Assembly: GCA_037481695.1 (NCBI GenBank)
Contig: JBBFLE010000002.1
Coordinates: forward strand, 317,637-381,636
Reading direction: 5' to 3'
Source of the DNA: a bacterium
GTDB taxonomy: Bacteria; Desulfobacterota; Desulfocorpusculales; Desulfocorpusculum
Length of the DNA: 64,000 bases
Positions 32,977 through 42,463 of this stretch are shown here, piece by piece; within the stretch, counting starts at the first letter, position 1; each line of letters opens with the position of its first letter. The position numbers were made by a program, and so were the translations under genes. The notes under the pieces are model-generated. The model made no database searches, was not told where the DNA came from, and saw only the letters and a program-made list of their open reading frames with translations.

Positions 32977-34661
32977 GGTACTTCCCTTGGGAAAGAGGCT
33001 CGAATGCACAAATTGCGGAAAGCCAGGTTTCCTGACTCGCTCTGCCCGACCCAGGCCTTTCCTTCCTGGGCAAGATCCTGGATGTAACCGAAAAGACCGG
33101 GCTGGAGAGCCTCATATTCCTCGGGCCCAAAAGTCCTCATGCTAATTGAGGCTACCTCCACCTTCTGGAAAAACTCTTCCAGAAGCCTGAAGAGCTCTTG
33201 CTGATTCACCAATGAAATGGCCAGAAGCCATAGTCTGCCTTCTGCTGGTTTGAGGAACCTGGGGGCTGATCTCAAGATCCTCTTTATGTGCCACAATCCC
33301 TCAGGCCCTCCATATTTGGGGCCCATGGGTCTAGGGGAGGGAGTCTGAGGTGGGGTGGCCAGGATCACGTGAAAACCTTGTTTTTCCGCCACAGGATCCA
33401 GCACCTGGAACCAGGATCCGGCTCTCACCTCTACTGTTTGCTCCACGCGGTTTAGCCTTGCATTGATCAAGGTGGCCTCCAGGCTGGCTGGATCCAGATC
33501 CATGGCAACCACTCTCTTGGCTCCCATCTTGGCCGCAACAATGGACAAGACACCGCAGCCGCATCCCAGTTCCAGAACCTCTTCTCCTGGCCGCACATCC
33601 ATAATGCGAGCCATTTCCAACGTGGATTGGGCTGGGGCATGAACCCCCCTTGGAATGAGGATCTTCAAGTTTCCCACAGGCAGCTGCACATCCAGGCTAT
33701 CATGGGTCTTGAGACCCCCTTCCCCATATCTCTCCAGGGCCGACTCCAGCATCCTGGAAATCAGCTCCGGGTATTCCATGCCTGCGAGCCTGGCCGAAAA
33801 AGCCATGGCCTCGAAGGGTTCCAGACTGGGCGTCACGTTGGCTTCCAGAAAAAAGGGAGTTCCATCTTCTGACACCCGCACATCGAATCTGGCATAATCC
33901 CTCAGCCCCAGGACCTCAAAAGCCTTGCACGCCATTAGCCTGAGTTCTCTGTCCAACGAGGGATCCAGATTTGCCAGAAGCAGGTCCTTTCTATGGTCGC
34001 GAAATTCCAGTCGCTTGAAGTTCTCATCCAGTATTTTCTCCCCACAGGCCTCCTGCATCTCTACCACAGGCAAGACCAAGGGGCTGCCTTTGATTTCCAG
34101 CACCGGAACTGCCAGCTCAATACCTGGGACATGACTCTCAACCATCCAGGCACAGTAACGCCCTTTTTCTGCCACGGCCTCAAGCTTCTCTTCCAACTCC
34201 GTTTGAGTCTTTGCAATGCAAATCCCTCTGCTCATGTGTTCAGAAGTGCTCTTAAGTACCCAAGGAGGTCTCAGCCACTGGGGAACCACTCTGTTTCCTG
34301 GCGAAAGCACAACAGAAGGCAAGGTGGGAATCCCGGCCCTGGCCATGACTGCTTTGGCAGCAGCCTTGTCATCCGCCAGGAAGCAAACCCTCCCTGGCGA
34401 CCCCACCAATCTGGCCCCCCTTCCCTCCAGTATCATCCTTACCGTAGCCCTTAGAAGGCCACGACCTTCAAAGGTGTCTGTGTGATCGAAAACAAGCTCA
34501 CAATGCTCTGCAAGTTCTTTTGCCTGGGCCTCCACCAAGGCCGAATCCACAAGCACAGGCAGATGTCCCAAGGCTCTCAGGCCCTGGGAAATGGCCTCGG
34601 CGCACCTGCAAACCGAGCCCACGGTGTGGATAACACCAACCCGCAGACCACTTCTCCTCAC
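32973..34661 (-). CDS. ATP-grasp ligase fused to class I methyltransferase
   Basis: A GTG at 34661 preceded by GGAGGAG is the best start (562 residues). The N-terminal half is D-Ala-D-Ala ligase-like: GVIHTVGSVC, CELVFDHTDTFEGRG, PPWVLKSTSEHMSRGI, ARFDVRVSEDGTPFFLEANVTPSLEP. From about 355 a methyltransferase follows: VLELGCGCGVLSIVAAKMGAKRV, VVAMDLDP, and VILATPPQTPSP at the usual NPPY position, where Asn-Pro-Pro is replaced by Thr-Pro-Pro. This protein may ligate and then methylate the same molecule, or the methyltransferase may modify an amide product. The operon with a deacetylase and GT4 suggests a glycoconjugate carrying an amino-acid-like group. Confidence 0.82.
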   Translation of the reverse strand: MRRSGLRVGVIHTVGSVCRCAEAISQGLRALGHLPVLVDSALVEAQAKELAEHCELVFDHTDTFEGRGLLRATVRMILEGRGARLVGSPGRVCFLADDKAAAKAVMARAGIPTLPSVVLSPGNRVVPQWLRPPWVLKSTSEHMSRGICIAKTQTELEEKLEAVAEKGRYCAWMVESHVPGIELAVPVLEIKGSPLVLPVVEMQEACGEKILDENFKRLEFRDHRKDLLLANLDPSLDRELRLMACKAFEVLGLRDYARFDVRVSEDGTPFFLEANVTPSLEPFEAMAFSARLAGMEYPELISRMLESALERYGEGGLKTHDSLDVQLPVGNLKILIPRGVHAPAQSTLEMARIMDVRPGEEVLELGCGCGVLSIVAAKMGAKRVVAMDLDPASLEATLINARLNRVEQTVEVRAGSWFQVLDPVAEKQGFHVILATPPQTPSPRPMGPKYGGPEGLWHIKRILRSAPRFLKPAEGRLWLLAISLVNQQELFRLLEEFFQKVEVASISMRTFGPEEYEALQPGLFGYIQDLAQEGKAWVGQSESGNLAFRNLCIRASFPREVP

Positions 34662-34959
34662 TGCATCTCCTCCCCGGCTCCCATTTCCTATGGACAGCAA
34701 CACCCAGCCTTCTTTACGATTACTCAACCATGCGGGCTAACTCCAGGATCTGCTGGGATAAACGGATTCAGCCTCCGATGCAGCTCATTTTTCCTTTGGG
34801 CTTCTTCCCATGTCCAGACCTGAAAATAACTAGGGGCTTCCCGTGTCTTTGGAGCCATCTTAAACCCTGCTTACTTGAGAAGTTCATCCCATTTGCAGGC
34901 TGGAGCCATAAAGCAGCCAACACCTTGAGGGAATCCTGGCTCAAGGAATCAAGAAGATC

Positions 34960-36015
34960 TCACGGCCTGACCTCCAGATTTATGCCAAGCTCCCTGGCTG
35001 CATCTCTCAAGGCCAGGCCTAGCTTCACAGGATCATGTCGGATCGTGTCTACCTTGTGAAGCACCCTGGGCCTGGAGGCAGGGGGCTCTGTGAGATCATG
35101 AAGCCATGGACGAACTCCCATGGAGAGAATCTGATCCAGATCCTCCTGTGTCACTTCTATGGGGGCCACCCCCAGGACTTCATAGGCTGTCACAGTCTTC
35201 TCAGGCATACTGCCCTGATGGAGGATAACACCGTCTAGTGCGCCTGGGCCCAGAACCTTCAGTAGCTCAGCCACATGTCTGGCCGCAGAAAAACCTTCTG
35301 TCTGCCCTGGGGTTGTGGTGGTATTGCACAAATAAATGCACCCACCTTTTCTAGCTCTTATGGCCTCTACCACCCCTTGGACCAGAAGGCATGGAAGAAG
35401 GCTGGTATAGAAACAGCCGGGGCCCAGGATTACCAGCTCGGCATCTCTCAAGCTTTCCACAACTCCTGGGCTGGCCTGAGGGGCCTGTCCATGCCATCTT
35501 AGCTCTCTTATGGGAGCCTTGCCTTTTCTTCTGACCTCCAGCTCCCCCTTGACCAGGCTTCCATCTTCCAGGATGGCCTCCAGATCCGAATCCTGGGTGG
35601 TCACGGGCAGCACTGTCCCGCATATCCCCAGTAGCCTGGCCATCTTGGACACGGCAAGGCCCAGGTTCTTCTCCTCTTGGAACAGGCCTGCCAGAATGAG
35701 ATTCCCCAGGGCCATGCCGTTTAGGTCACCATTGTCTTCGCACCTGAGTCTCTTCTCCAAGACCCAGGCCCAGGACTCCTGTCCGCTCAAACCCGCCAGA
35801 GTGGCAAGAGTTGCTCTTATGTCCCCCGGTGCAGGCATTTGGAAGAGCCTTCGGCAGACCCCCGTAGAACTGCCCCTGTCTGTTGTGCACACAATGGCCA
35901 CCAATCGCTCCAGCTCCAGGGGTAGCGCCCGGGCAACCAAAGAGGGCCCAGCCCCTCCTCCCACAGCCACCAGGGGCCCACGAGCTTGCCCACAGACGTG
36001 CACGCGCATCTCCAT
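34960..36015 (-). CDS. YvcK/CofD-like protein
   Basis: The 351-residue protein has a CofD/YvcK fold: VAVGGGAGPSLVARAL at the N-terminus (a variant of the GGGTGLS loop), CTTDRGSSTGVCRR and APGDIRATLATLAGL, EDNGDLNGMALGNLILAGL and LVILGPGCFYTSLLPCLL. YvcK relatives bind UDP-sugars and control cell-envelope or gluconeogenic metabolism; CofD transfers a phospho-lactyl group in F420 synthesis. The GD(I/L)R and GN(L/I) motifs fit YvcK better. It is 24 bp after the membrane protein gene and may be co-transcribed with it. Confidence 0.78.
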   Translation of the reverse strand: MEMRVHVCGQARGPLVAVGGGAGPSLVARALPLELERLVAIVCTTDRGSSTGVCRRLFQMPAPGDIRATLATLAGLSGQESWAWVLEKRLRCEDNGDLNGMALGNLILAGLFQEEKNLGLAVSKMARLLGICGTVLPVTTQDSDLEAILEDGSLVKGELEVRRKGKAPIRELRWHGQAPQASPGVVESLRDAELVILGPGCFYTSLLPCLLVQGVVEAIRARKGGCIYLCNTTTTPGQTEGFSAARHVAELLKVLGPGALDGVILHQGSMPEKTVTAYEVLGVAPIEVTQEDLDQILSMGVRPWLHDLTEPPASRPRVLHKVDTIRHDPVKLGLALRDAARELGINLEVRP

Positions 36016-36038
36016 GATTACTGCTTGCTCCTTTTTGC

Positions 36039-37307
36039 TTATCCCTTTTCATTTTTTTCAGGCAGAGGGGATGTGCCAGGAAGGCCCCCTATGCCTTGGG
36101 CTACCAGTTCAGCCACCTTGCGGCCCTTGAGGCTTTGCTTCAGAGAGGATTGAATCTGCTCCAGGATAAAGGCTGCAGGGCCATCTTTCCCCATTGGCTC
36201 GCCTTGTTCAACCAGCTCCGAAAGATCCATCTGGGAAGGATCTTTTTGGAAAACCACCAGATCAGATTCCTCAGGACATGGGGCGATCCAACCCAGTCTC
36301 TGAAGTATCTCCAGACATGAGCGGGTAAGCGAGGGCTCCATGGGGGAGATCTGTAGTAGCTCCCCTACTCTAAAAGGGCTCTGTCCTGTGGCAAATCTCA
36401 AGCTTACAGCCCCCAGCACTTCCAGGATTGCCTGGGGGTAAACAGTAATTGTCTTGTGAAGCTGGGGACGATCGGCCTGCTCATGAGCCCTGGCCAGCTC
36501 TGCCCCCAGAAGTACGATCAGCCAGCTGGCATAAATCCAGACCATCAAGATCGGCAGCTGCGACAGGGCCCCGTAGATGGCATGGTATCTGGCCACCCCG
36601 AATTGATATCGCACATATGCCCATTGAGCCAACTGCCAAAGAATAGCGGCCAGGATTCCCCCCAGCATGGCAGAGCCGAGTTTGACTTTGGTATTGGGCA
36701 CCAAGGCATAGCAGGCTGTGAAGGCCACCCACAAGATCACCAGAGGACTCCATCTTATGACCAGCCTATGGAAATCGGCTAAGATCCAGACAGACGCCAT
36801 GCGCTCCACGATTCCAGGGCTATTGAAGTAAGTGGTCAGGCTCAGGGCCACTAGCCCGCAAATGGGCACTATGAGAAGAACGCTCACATAGTTGCTGATG
36901 GTGCTGACCCAACTTCTTCCCCTTGCCACCTTCCATATCTTGTTGAAGGCAGCCTCCATGTTGCGCATTGTCATGATGGCAGTCAGCAAGAGGCCCACGG
37001 TGCCTGCCACGCCCAGGGAGCTGGCATTGGTTCTATCAACATAATCCATGATCTTGCTTATGACCTCTTGAGAAGCCGGGGTGAATTGCTCCAAGAGCAG
37101 GAGTTCCAGTCTTTGCTCGAAGCCCAGACCTTTTAGCACGGCAAAGGCTATGGTGAGAAAGGGCACCAGGGATAGCAGGCTCGTATAGGTGAGAGCCGAT
37201 GCTCTTAGCAGGCACCTGTCTTCCATAAAACCCAAGGCAGTCATCTTGATGATTCTTATGAATTTGGTCCCCACCAGGGCCATCCTTTCTTCTGAAGGGC
37301 CTTTCAT
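36039..37307 (-). CDS. YihY/BrkB family inner-membrane protein
   Basis: The 422-residue protein has about six transmembrane helices in its first 275 residues. Family-typical segments include LLRASALTYTSLLSLVPFLTIAFAV, NTKVKLGSAMLGGILAAILW and HAIYGALSQLPILMVWIYASWLIVLLGAELA. The last 150 residues are soluble and may form a winged-helix-like cytoplasmic tail. The ATG at 37307 follows an in-frame TTG; SD is weak. Function of the family is not settled; earlier claims of RNase BN activity are not supported. It heads the YvcK-like gene. Confidence 0.85.
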   Translation of the reverse strand: MKGPSEERMALVGTKFIRIIKMTALGFMEDRCLLRASALTYTSLLSLVPFLTIAFAVLKGLGFEQRLELLLLEQFTPASQEVISKIMDYVDRTNASSLGVAGTVGLLLTAIMTMRNMEAAFNKIWKVARGRSWVSTISNYVSVLLIVPICGLVALSLTTYFNSPGIVERMASVWILADFHRLVIRWSPLVILWVAFTACYALVPNTKVKLGSAMLGGILAAILWQLAQWAYVRYQFGVARYHAIYGALSQLPILMVWIYASWLIVLLGAELARAHEQADRPQLHKTITVYPQAILEVLGAVSLRFATGQSPFRVGELLQISPMEPSLTRSCLEILQRLGWIAPCPEESDLVVFQKDPSQMDLSELVEQGEPMGKDGPAAFILEQIQSSLKQSLKGRKVAELVAQGIGGLPGTSPLPEKNEKG

Positions 37308-37469
37308 ACTCAAAACTTCTCTGATAGCCCGTCTATATCATCAAGGAGCATCTCCATAAAATTGAACTAACATTAAGGGCTTTGGACCCTGGGGTCAATG
37401 AAAATTGAGCATGGGCAAAAGCTGTTGTCAGTTTGACGTTCTTTGGCTTGAACTCCAACTCATGAGAAC

Positions 37470-37498
37470 TTGTAAGCAAGGCCCTTTGCAGGTATATT
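37470..37498 (+). promoter_or_regulatory. sigma-70-type promoter for DEAD-box helicase gene
   Basis: TTGTAA (37470-37475), 17-bp spacer, TATATT (37493-37498). The predicted start near 37505 leaves a leader of about 25 nt with AAGGA before the ATG at 37529. Confidence 0.55.
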
Positions 37499-37528
37499 AT
37501 TGAAAAAGCTAAAGGAAAATCTCAAGTC

Positions 37529-39109
37529 ATGAGCCCAAAAACAGGCCATCTAAAAGCTAGAGTCTATCATTTTTTGAAATACCTGAGCAGATACATGTCT
37601 CGGATTCTGGGTCAGGGTGAAGCCGGGGCAGGCAATGAACTCCCCCAAGAGGTCTCTTCCCAGGCTCTGGATGTACCAGTCAGGGTTCCTGTGGCAATGC
37701 CTTCAGGACCTCCCTTCGCGAGTTTTGATCTTCCCCAGGTCCTCTTGCTGGGCATTGGAGATGCAGGATTCCAAAGATGCACCCCCATACAGGAAAAGTG
37801 TCTTCCCCTTAGCCTTCAAGGCAAAGACGTGGCTGGGCAGGCTCAGACAGGCACCGGCAAGACAGCGGCGTTTCTCATCACGGTCTTCCACAGGCTGTTG
37901 AGAGCCGGGCCCCAAGACGGGACTAACCCGAGGGCTCTCATCGTAGCGCCCACGAGGGAGCTGGCTCTACAGATACATCACGATGCCAGAGTGCTGGGAT
38001 CGCACACGGGCCTGCGCATGACTGCGGTCTTCGGAGGGGTGGACTATGAAAAACAGGCCAGGCAATTGCGCGAGGGCACGGACATAGTCATAGGTACCCC
38101 AGGCCGCCTCATAGATTTCCTCAAACAGAAGGTGCTGGTATTAAACCAGGTGCAGATTCTTGTCATAGATGAGGCAGACCGCATGTTCGATATGGGTTTT
38201 ATCAAGGACCTGCGCTATTTGCTCAGGCGCTTGCCGCCTTATGACAAGAGGCAATCCATGCTCTTTTCGGCCACCTTGAACTACAGGGTGCTGGAGCTAG
38301 CCTACGAGCATATGAACGCCCCCCAGGAAATATACATAGAGCCCCAGGACAGGACTGTGGACACTGTGGAACAGTGCGTTTTCCATGTTGGGCTGGACCA
38401 GAAGTTCCCTCTTCTCCTGGGGCTTCTCAAGAGGGAGAACTGGGAGAGGCTCCTTATCTTTTGCAATACCAAGTCAGGGGTTGAGTTGCTGGCAGCAAAA
38501 CTCAGGGGAAACGGTTATCCAGCCGAGGGGATCACAGGTGACTTGCCCCAAAAGAAAAGACTTCGTCTCATGGAAAGGTTCAGGTCCGGGGAGCTCAAGA
38601 TATTGGTTGCCACGGACGTTGCCTCCAGGGGCATCCATGTGGAGGACATAACTCATGTTATAAATTACGACCTTCCCCAGGACAGGGAGGATTATGTGCA
38701 CCGCATCGGCAGGACAGCAAGGGCTGGCAAGACGGGCAAGGCCATCAGCTTGGCCGATGAGAAAAACGTATGGTACCTGGAGCCCATAGAAAACTTCTTG
38801 GGAAAGAAGATTCCTGTGGTTTGGTTCCCAGAGGACTGGTTGGAGCAAGACAAGGCAGGCAGAGTCAGACTCCCCAGAAAAGGGCAGGCAATCACCCCCA
38901 GGCACAAAAGAGCAAGAAGAACTCTGGGAAGTCGTGGCAATAAGAGTAATGGTCCCAAGGGGGATTCAGACACACGGGGGCGCGTCTCATCCCAGGGGGG
39001 TCCACAAACATTCCCCTCCAGTGGGAATAAGACCAGAAGACCCAGGAAAAAGACTCCCCTGGGGGATTCCGGCCAGGCCTCTGCTTCCACAGAAGCAGGT
39101 TCCGCATGA
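37529..39109 (+). CDS. DEAD-box RNA helicase
   Basis: A 526-residue protein with all core helicase motifs: Q motif (CTPIQEKCLP), motif I AQTGTGKT, Ia APTRELA, II DEAD (VIDEADRMFD), III SAT (LFSATLN), IV IFCNTK, V TDVASRGIHV and VI HRIGRTARAG. It unwinds RNA duplexes with ATP. The first 60 residues form an extension without known motif, and the last 110 are a basic low-complexity tail (RRPRKK, GRGN-type repeats), probably for RNA binding. The layout is RhlE/RhlB-like. Its own sigma-70-type promoter lies just upstream. Confidence 0.92.
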   Translation: MSPKTGHLKARVYHFLKYLSRYMSRILGQGEAGAGNELPQEVSSQALDVPVRVPVAMPSGPPFASFDLPQVLLLGIGDAGFQRCTPIQEKCLPLSLQGKDVAGQAQTGTGKTAAFLITVFHRLLRAGPQDGTNPRALIVAPTRELALQIHHDARVLGSHTGLRMTAVFGGVDYEKQARQLREGTDIVIGTPGRLIDFLKQKVLVLNQVQILVIDEADRMFDMGFIKDLRYLLRRLPPYDKRQSMLFSATLNYRVLELAYEHMNAPQEIYIEPQDRTVDTVEQCVFHVGLDQKFPLLLGLLKRENWERLLIFCNTKSGVELLAAKLRGNGYPAEGITGDLPQKKRLRLMERFRSGELKILVATDVASRGIHVEDITHVINYDLPQDREDYVHRIGRTARAGKTGKAISLADEKNVWYLEPIENFLGKKIPVVWFPEDWLEQDKAGRVRLPRKGQAITPRHKRARRTLGSRGNKSNGPKGDSDTRGRVSSQGGPQTFPSSGNKTRRPRKKTPLGDSGQASASTEAGSA

Positions 39110-39216
39110 CCTGGCATTGCAGGATCCCTCTGGAACTTTCGGGATCTAAGAGAATTCTGATGGGAGCACATGTTTCACAAGAAGAGGGTGATGCTGGCAC
39201 ATGGAAGGAGATTTTT

Positions 39217-39245
39217 CTGACATGTTGCCTGTAAAAGACCATATT
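39217..39245 (+). promoter_or_regulatory. possible sigma-70-type promoter for FmdB gene
   Basis: CTGACA (39217-39222), 17-bp spacer, CATATT (39240-39245). Moderate match, about 57 bp upstream of the ATG at 39302. Confidence 0.4.
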
Positions 39246-39301
39246 TATTGGCTGCAACATGAGGGAACTTTGTGATGGCAGAAGATTCCAAGGAGGCCTC
39301 T

Positions 39302-39541
39302 ATGCCCATCTACGAATTCAGCTGTCTTGAATGCGGGGAGCTCTTCGAAATCTTGCTCAAAGCTGGCGAGGCCATGGAGGAGATCAAATGCCCTGGCTGC
39401 GGGGCCCAGGCCGCACAGCGGGTCCTAAGCAAGGTCAGCCACACCATGGGATCTTCATCAGGCTCCGGGGCAGCGGTCTCAACTAGATCCTGTGCTAGCG
39501 GCTCCTGTGGGACCATCACTCTTCCTGGGCACACTCGTTGA
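39302..39541 (+). CDS. FmdB-type zinc ribbon protein
   Basis: The start ATG at 39302 follows AAGGAGG. The 79-residue protein opens MPIYEFSCLECGELFE and has a second CxxC (KCPGCGAQA), together forming the zinc ribbon of the FmdB family (putative regulatory proteins). The C-terminal part is a Ser/Gly-rich tail ending with SCASGSCGT. Its exact role is unknown; family members often act as regulators or small metal-binding adaptors. Confidence 0.85.
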   Translation: MPIYEFSCLECGELFEILLKAGEAMEEIKCPGCGAQAAQRVLSKVSHTMGSSSGSGAAVSTRSCASGSCGTITLPGHTR

Positions 39542-39805
39542 GCCAGGCCATTGGTCCATGGTCCCTGCAAGATCCTGGGGTGGATTGGAGGCTAAGAATT
39601 GGTCTGTGTATCCCATATCAGCCACCCAAGTTTTCAGGTTTTGGGGTAAAAGCTTCCAGAATCAGTCAGGGGCCTGGGCATTTACAAGGCTTTTGCAATA
39701 GGCTAACAGTGGAATCAAGCTGTCTCTGGTACGCCCCAGGGCTGGCTTGGACAAGAGGCAACAACAAACACACTAGAAAAGACAAGGGCAGGAGGAGGCG
39801 ACCCC

Positions 39806-40717
39806 ATGAAGATTCTCATCACGGGTGGTACGGGTTTTGTGGGGAGGCAGCTATGGGCCAGCCTCCTGAGTCAAGGGCATCAGGTGACCGTGCTCACAAG
39901 GGGTCCATCTAAAGCTGCCGGGGTCAATGCACCTGATTACCTCCAGGGCGACCCCACCCGGCCAGGCAAGTGGCAGGAGGTTGTTGCCCAACAGGATGTG
40001 CTCATCAATTTGGCAGGCACCTCCATCTTCGGAAGGTGGACCGCCCAGTACAAGGAAGAGCTTCGTTCAAGCAGGATCTTGACGACGCGCAACTTGGTGG
40101 AAGCCATTACAGAGGGCATTGGCAAGACCCTTGTGAGTGCATCGGGAGCGGGGTACTACGGTTTTCATGGTGACGAAGAACTTGATGAGTCCTCCCCTGC
40201 AGGCCAGGATTTCCTGGCGCGTCTGGCCGCAGACTGGGAGGCCGAGGCCATGAAAGCCTCGGGAAAAGGAGTCAGGGTCCTTATCACTCGATTCGGGATA
40301 GTGCTGGGTAGCACTGGGGGGGCTCTCCAGCAGATGATCACCCCTTTCAAGTGGTTTGTGGGAGGCCCCTTGGGAAGCGGACTCCAGTGGTTTTCCTGGA
40401 TCCATGTGCAGGATCTGGTCAGGGCCATGCTTTTCCTCCTGGAGCACCCGCACCTATCCGGGGCTTTCAATTTCACATCTCCAAATCCTGTCAGGAACAA
40501 AGAGCTCTCAAGAGCACTGGGAAAGGCCTTGGGCAGACCTTGGTGGCTTCCCACCCCGGGATTCATGCTCCGTCTGGTATTAGGGGAGTTCGGGGAAGTG
40601 TTGCTGCAGGGTCAACGCGTCATACCCAGAAGGCTTCTGGAGTCTGGTTTTTCCTTCCGATATCCCGCATTGGAAGATACCCTTGAGGATCTCCTGATTT
40701 CCAGGGGATCCCCCTGA
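39806..40717 (+). CDS. TIGR01777 family epimerase-like SDR protein
   Basis: The 303-residue protein starts with the NAD(P)-binding ITGGTGFVGRQL, has VLINLAGTSIFGRWT, SASGAGYYG and the WIHVQDLVRAM segment, plus a C-terminal DUF1731-like end (RRLLESGFSFRYPALEDTLEDLL). It resembles YfcH/TIGR01777 proteins of unknown substrate. The ATG has AGGAGG upstream. It is 50 bp upstream of the hotdog thioesterase, and the two are probably co-transcribed. Confidence 0.88.
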   Translation: MKILITGGTGFVGRQLWASLLSQGHQVTVLTRGPSKAAGVNAPDYLQGDPTRPGKWQEVVAQQDVLINLAGTSIFGRWTAQYKEELRSSRILTTRNLVEAITEGIGKTLVSASGAGYYGFHGDEELDESSPAGQDFLARLAADWEAEAMKASGKGVRVLITRFGIVLGSTGGALQQMITPFKWFVGGPLGSGLQWFSWIHVQDLVRAMLFLLEHPHLSGAFNFTSPNPVRNKELSRALGKALGRPWWLPTPGFMLRLVLGEFGEVLLQGQRVIPRRLLESGFSFRYPALEDTLEDLLISRGSP

Positions 40718-40767
40718 GTTATTGCCTTTGGGGTGGCTAAAGATCTTGGGGAGGTCGTGGAATTTTC

Positions 40768-41208
40768 ATGGACAGGCGCATTGAGGATGTGCTGGTAGCC
40801 AAGGCAATGGGGGAGCCCTATGCCAAGATTCTCGGCATGAAGCCCCTGGAGGTCAAGGCAGGCTATGCCAAGGTGGCAATGGAGGTTCAGCCTGATCTTT
40901 CTAACATCTTCGGACAATGTCACGGTGGGGCCATCTTTTCCCTCATGGACGAAGCATTCCAGCTGGCGTGCAATTCCCACGGAACCCTGGCAGTGGCTCT
41001 CCATGTGGGCATCTCTTACCACTTGCCACCAGCCATGGGCAGCCGGCTCGTGGCAGAGGCCCGGGAACTCCACCTGGGAAGACGCACCGGCAACTACCTC
41101 ATAGAGGTCAGGGATGAAAATGGTAAACTAGTTGCATCATGTCAGGCCCTGGCATACAGAAAAGGAACTGCCTTGCCGTTTTTGCAAGAGTACTCTGCCG
41201 GAGATTGA
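40768..41208 (+). CDS. PaaI/4HBT family hotdog thioesterase
   Basis: This 146-residue protein has a hotdog fold with the long central helix in CHGGAIFSLMDEAFQLA, which carries the active-site Asp, followed by VGISYHLPP and LVASCQALAYRK. It should hydrolyse an acyl-CoA thioester, perhaps an aromatic or short-chain CoA. Its TGA stop at 41206-41208 abuts the convergent TGA of the M20 gene in a TGATCA palindrome. Confidence 0.88.
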   Translation: MDRRIEDVLVAKAMGEPYAKILGMKPLEVKAGYAKVAMEVQPDLSNIFGQCHGGAIFSLMDEAFQLACNSHGTLAVALHVGISYHLPPAMGSRLVAEARELHLGRRTGNYLIEVRDENGKLVASCQALAYRKGTALPFLQEYSAGD

Positions 41209-42378
41209 TCAGCTAAGAAGGCGCCTGGCAGCCTCTGTGAAGATCCTAACTGCGATCATGAGGCAGGACTCATCCATATCAAAATGTGGGGAATGAAGAG
41301 GGGCATATGCAATCTCTTGGCCCTTGCCGCAGCCAAGCCTGAATATGGAGCTTGGACGCTCCCTGGCAAAAAGAGCAAAGTCCTCGGCCCCCATGGCTGG
41401 CTCCAGGTATAGGACCTGCTGCGGGCCCAGAAGATCCAATGCTACCTGGTAGAGGAAACCAGAGACCTCTGGATCATTTACGCACACCGGCACACCTTCC
41501 TGGAATTCAAGACGGCTTTCCACCCCGAAGGAACGGTCCATACCATGCCTCAGCTCCTCAAGCCTTCTCATTATGTTGCCACGGGTTTCCTCAGAAAGGG
41601 CCCTCACCGTACCCTCCAGCTCGGCGCTCTCTGGGATCACGTTCCCCACACTGCCCGCATGGAATTTCCCCACGCTTACCACCGCAGGCTCCGTGGGTTT
41701 GATGTTTCGACTCACAATGGACTGAAGCGCTGTCACAAAATGAGCTGCGGCCAAGATGGGATCCACTCCCTCATGGGGTCTCCCACCATGAGTGCCCCTG
41801 CCCCTAATCAGAAGGCTGAAAGAATCCGCAGAGGCGTGACTGGGCCCTCTAAAGAAACCCACTGTGCCCGCAGGAAGGTCAGGAACCACGTGGCAGGCTA
41901 TCACCCAGTCCACCCTGGGCCCATCCAGCACACCCCTGGAGATCATCTCCCTTGCGCCGCTGACCCTCTCCTCAGAAGGTTGGAAAAGCAACAGGAGGTT
42001 GCCCTTCATGGAGCTTCTCCACTGAGACTCCAAGACCGCCCTTGCAACACCCAGGACAATGGCCGTGTGCGCGTCGTGACCGCAGGCGTGCATTACCCCC
42101 TTGTGTCTGGATCTGTAATGTACCTCATTGAGCTCTTCAATGGGCAGGCCATCCATGTCAGCCCTGATGGCAAGGGTGAATCCCTCCTGGCTTCCCCTGA
42201 TCACCCCCACGGCTCCGGTCATGTTCTCCAGGGGCCTGGTTTCAACCCCCAAATCTCCCAGGATCTCCAACACGCGCCTTGTGGTGCGAATCTCCTGCCC
42301 GGAAAGCTCCGGGTACATGTGAAACTCCCGTCTGAGTTGCAAAACCCAATCTTCCATTTCCCGGCTTGGATCTTTCAT
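41209..42378 (-). CDS. M20 family amidohydrolase (M20D; N-acyl-amino acid hydrolase type)
   Basis: A 389-residue zinc hydrolase of the IAP/HipO type: YPELSGQEIRTTRRV, HACGHDAHTAIVLGVA with a metal-binding His, LFQPSEERVSGAREMI with the catalytic Glu, and PAMGAEDFALF. It hydrolyses the amide bond of N-acyl- or dipeptide-like substrates. As the last gene after the DppF ATPase gene, it probably processes peptides or N-acyl amino acids imported by that transporter. The ATG at 42378 follows AAGGAAG. Confidence 0.88.
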   Translation of the reverse strand: MKDPSREMEDWVLQLRREFHMYPELSGQEIRTTRRVLEILGDLGVETRPLENMTGAVGVIRGSQEGFTLAIRADMDGLPIEELNEVHYRSRHKGVMHACGHDAHTAIVLGVARAVLESQWRSSMKGNLLLLFQPSEERVSGAREMISRGVLDGPRVDWVIACHVVPDLPAGTVGFFRGPSHASADSFSLLIRGRGTHGGRPHEGVDPILAAAHFVTALQSIVSRNIKPTEPAVVSVGKFHAGSVGNVIPESAELEGTVRALSEETRGNIMRRLEELRHGMDRSFGVESRLEFQEGVPVCVNDPEVSGFLYQVALDLLGPQQVLYLEPAMGAEDFALFARERPSSIFRLGCGKGQEIAYAPLHSPHFDMDESCLMIAVRIFTEAARRLLS

Positions 42379-42463
42379 CAAGGTCTTCCTTTTTCAAGAT
42401 AGCCTGAAGCCAACAGACTCATCTTGAGCGACTCATCCCTGTTGAGCCCTGCTTTCTGATGGA

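Noticed and set aside
41203..41214. TGATCA at the convergent stop codons as a regulatory palindrome
   Set aside because: It is the chance fusion of two TGA stop codons.
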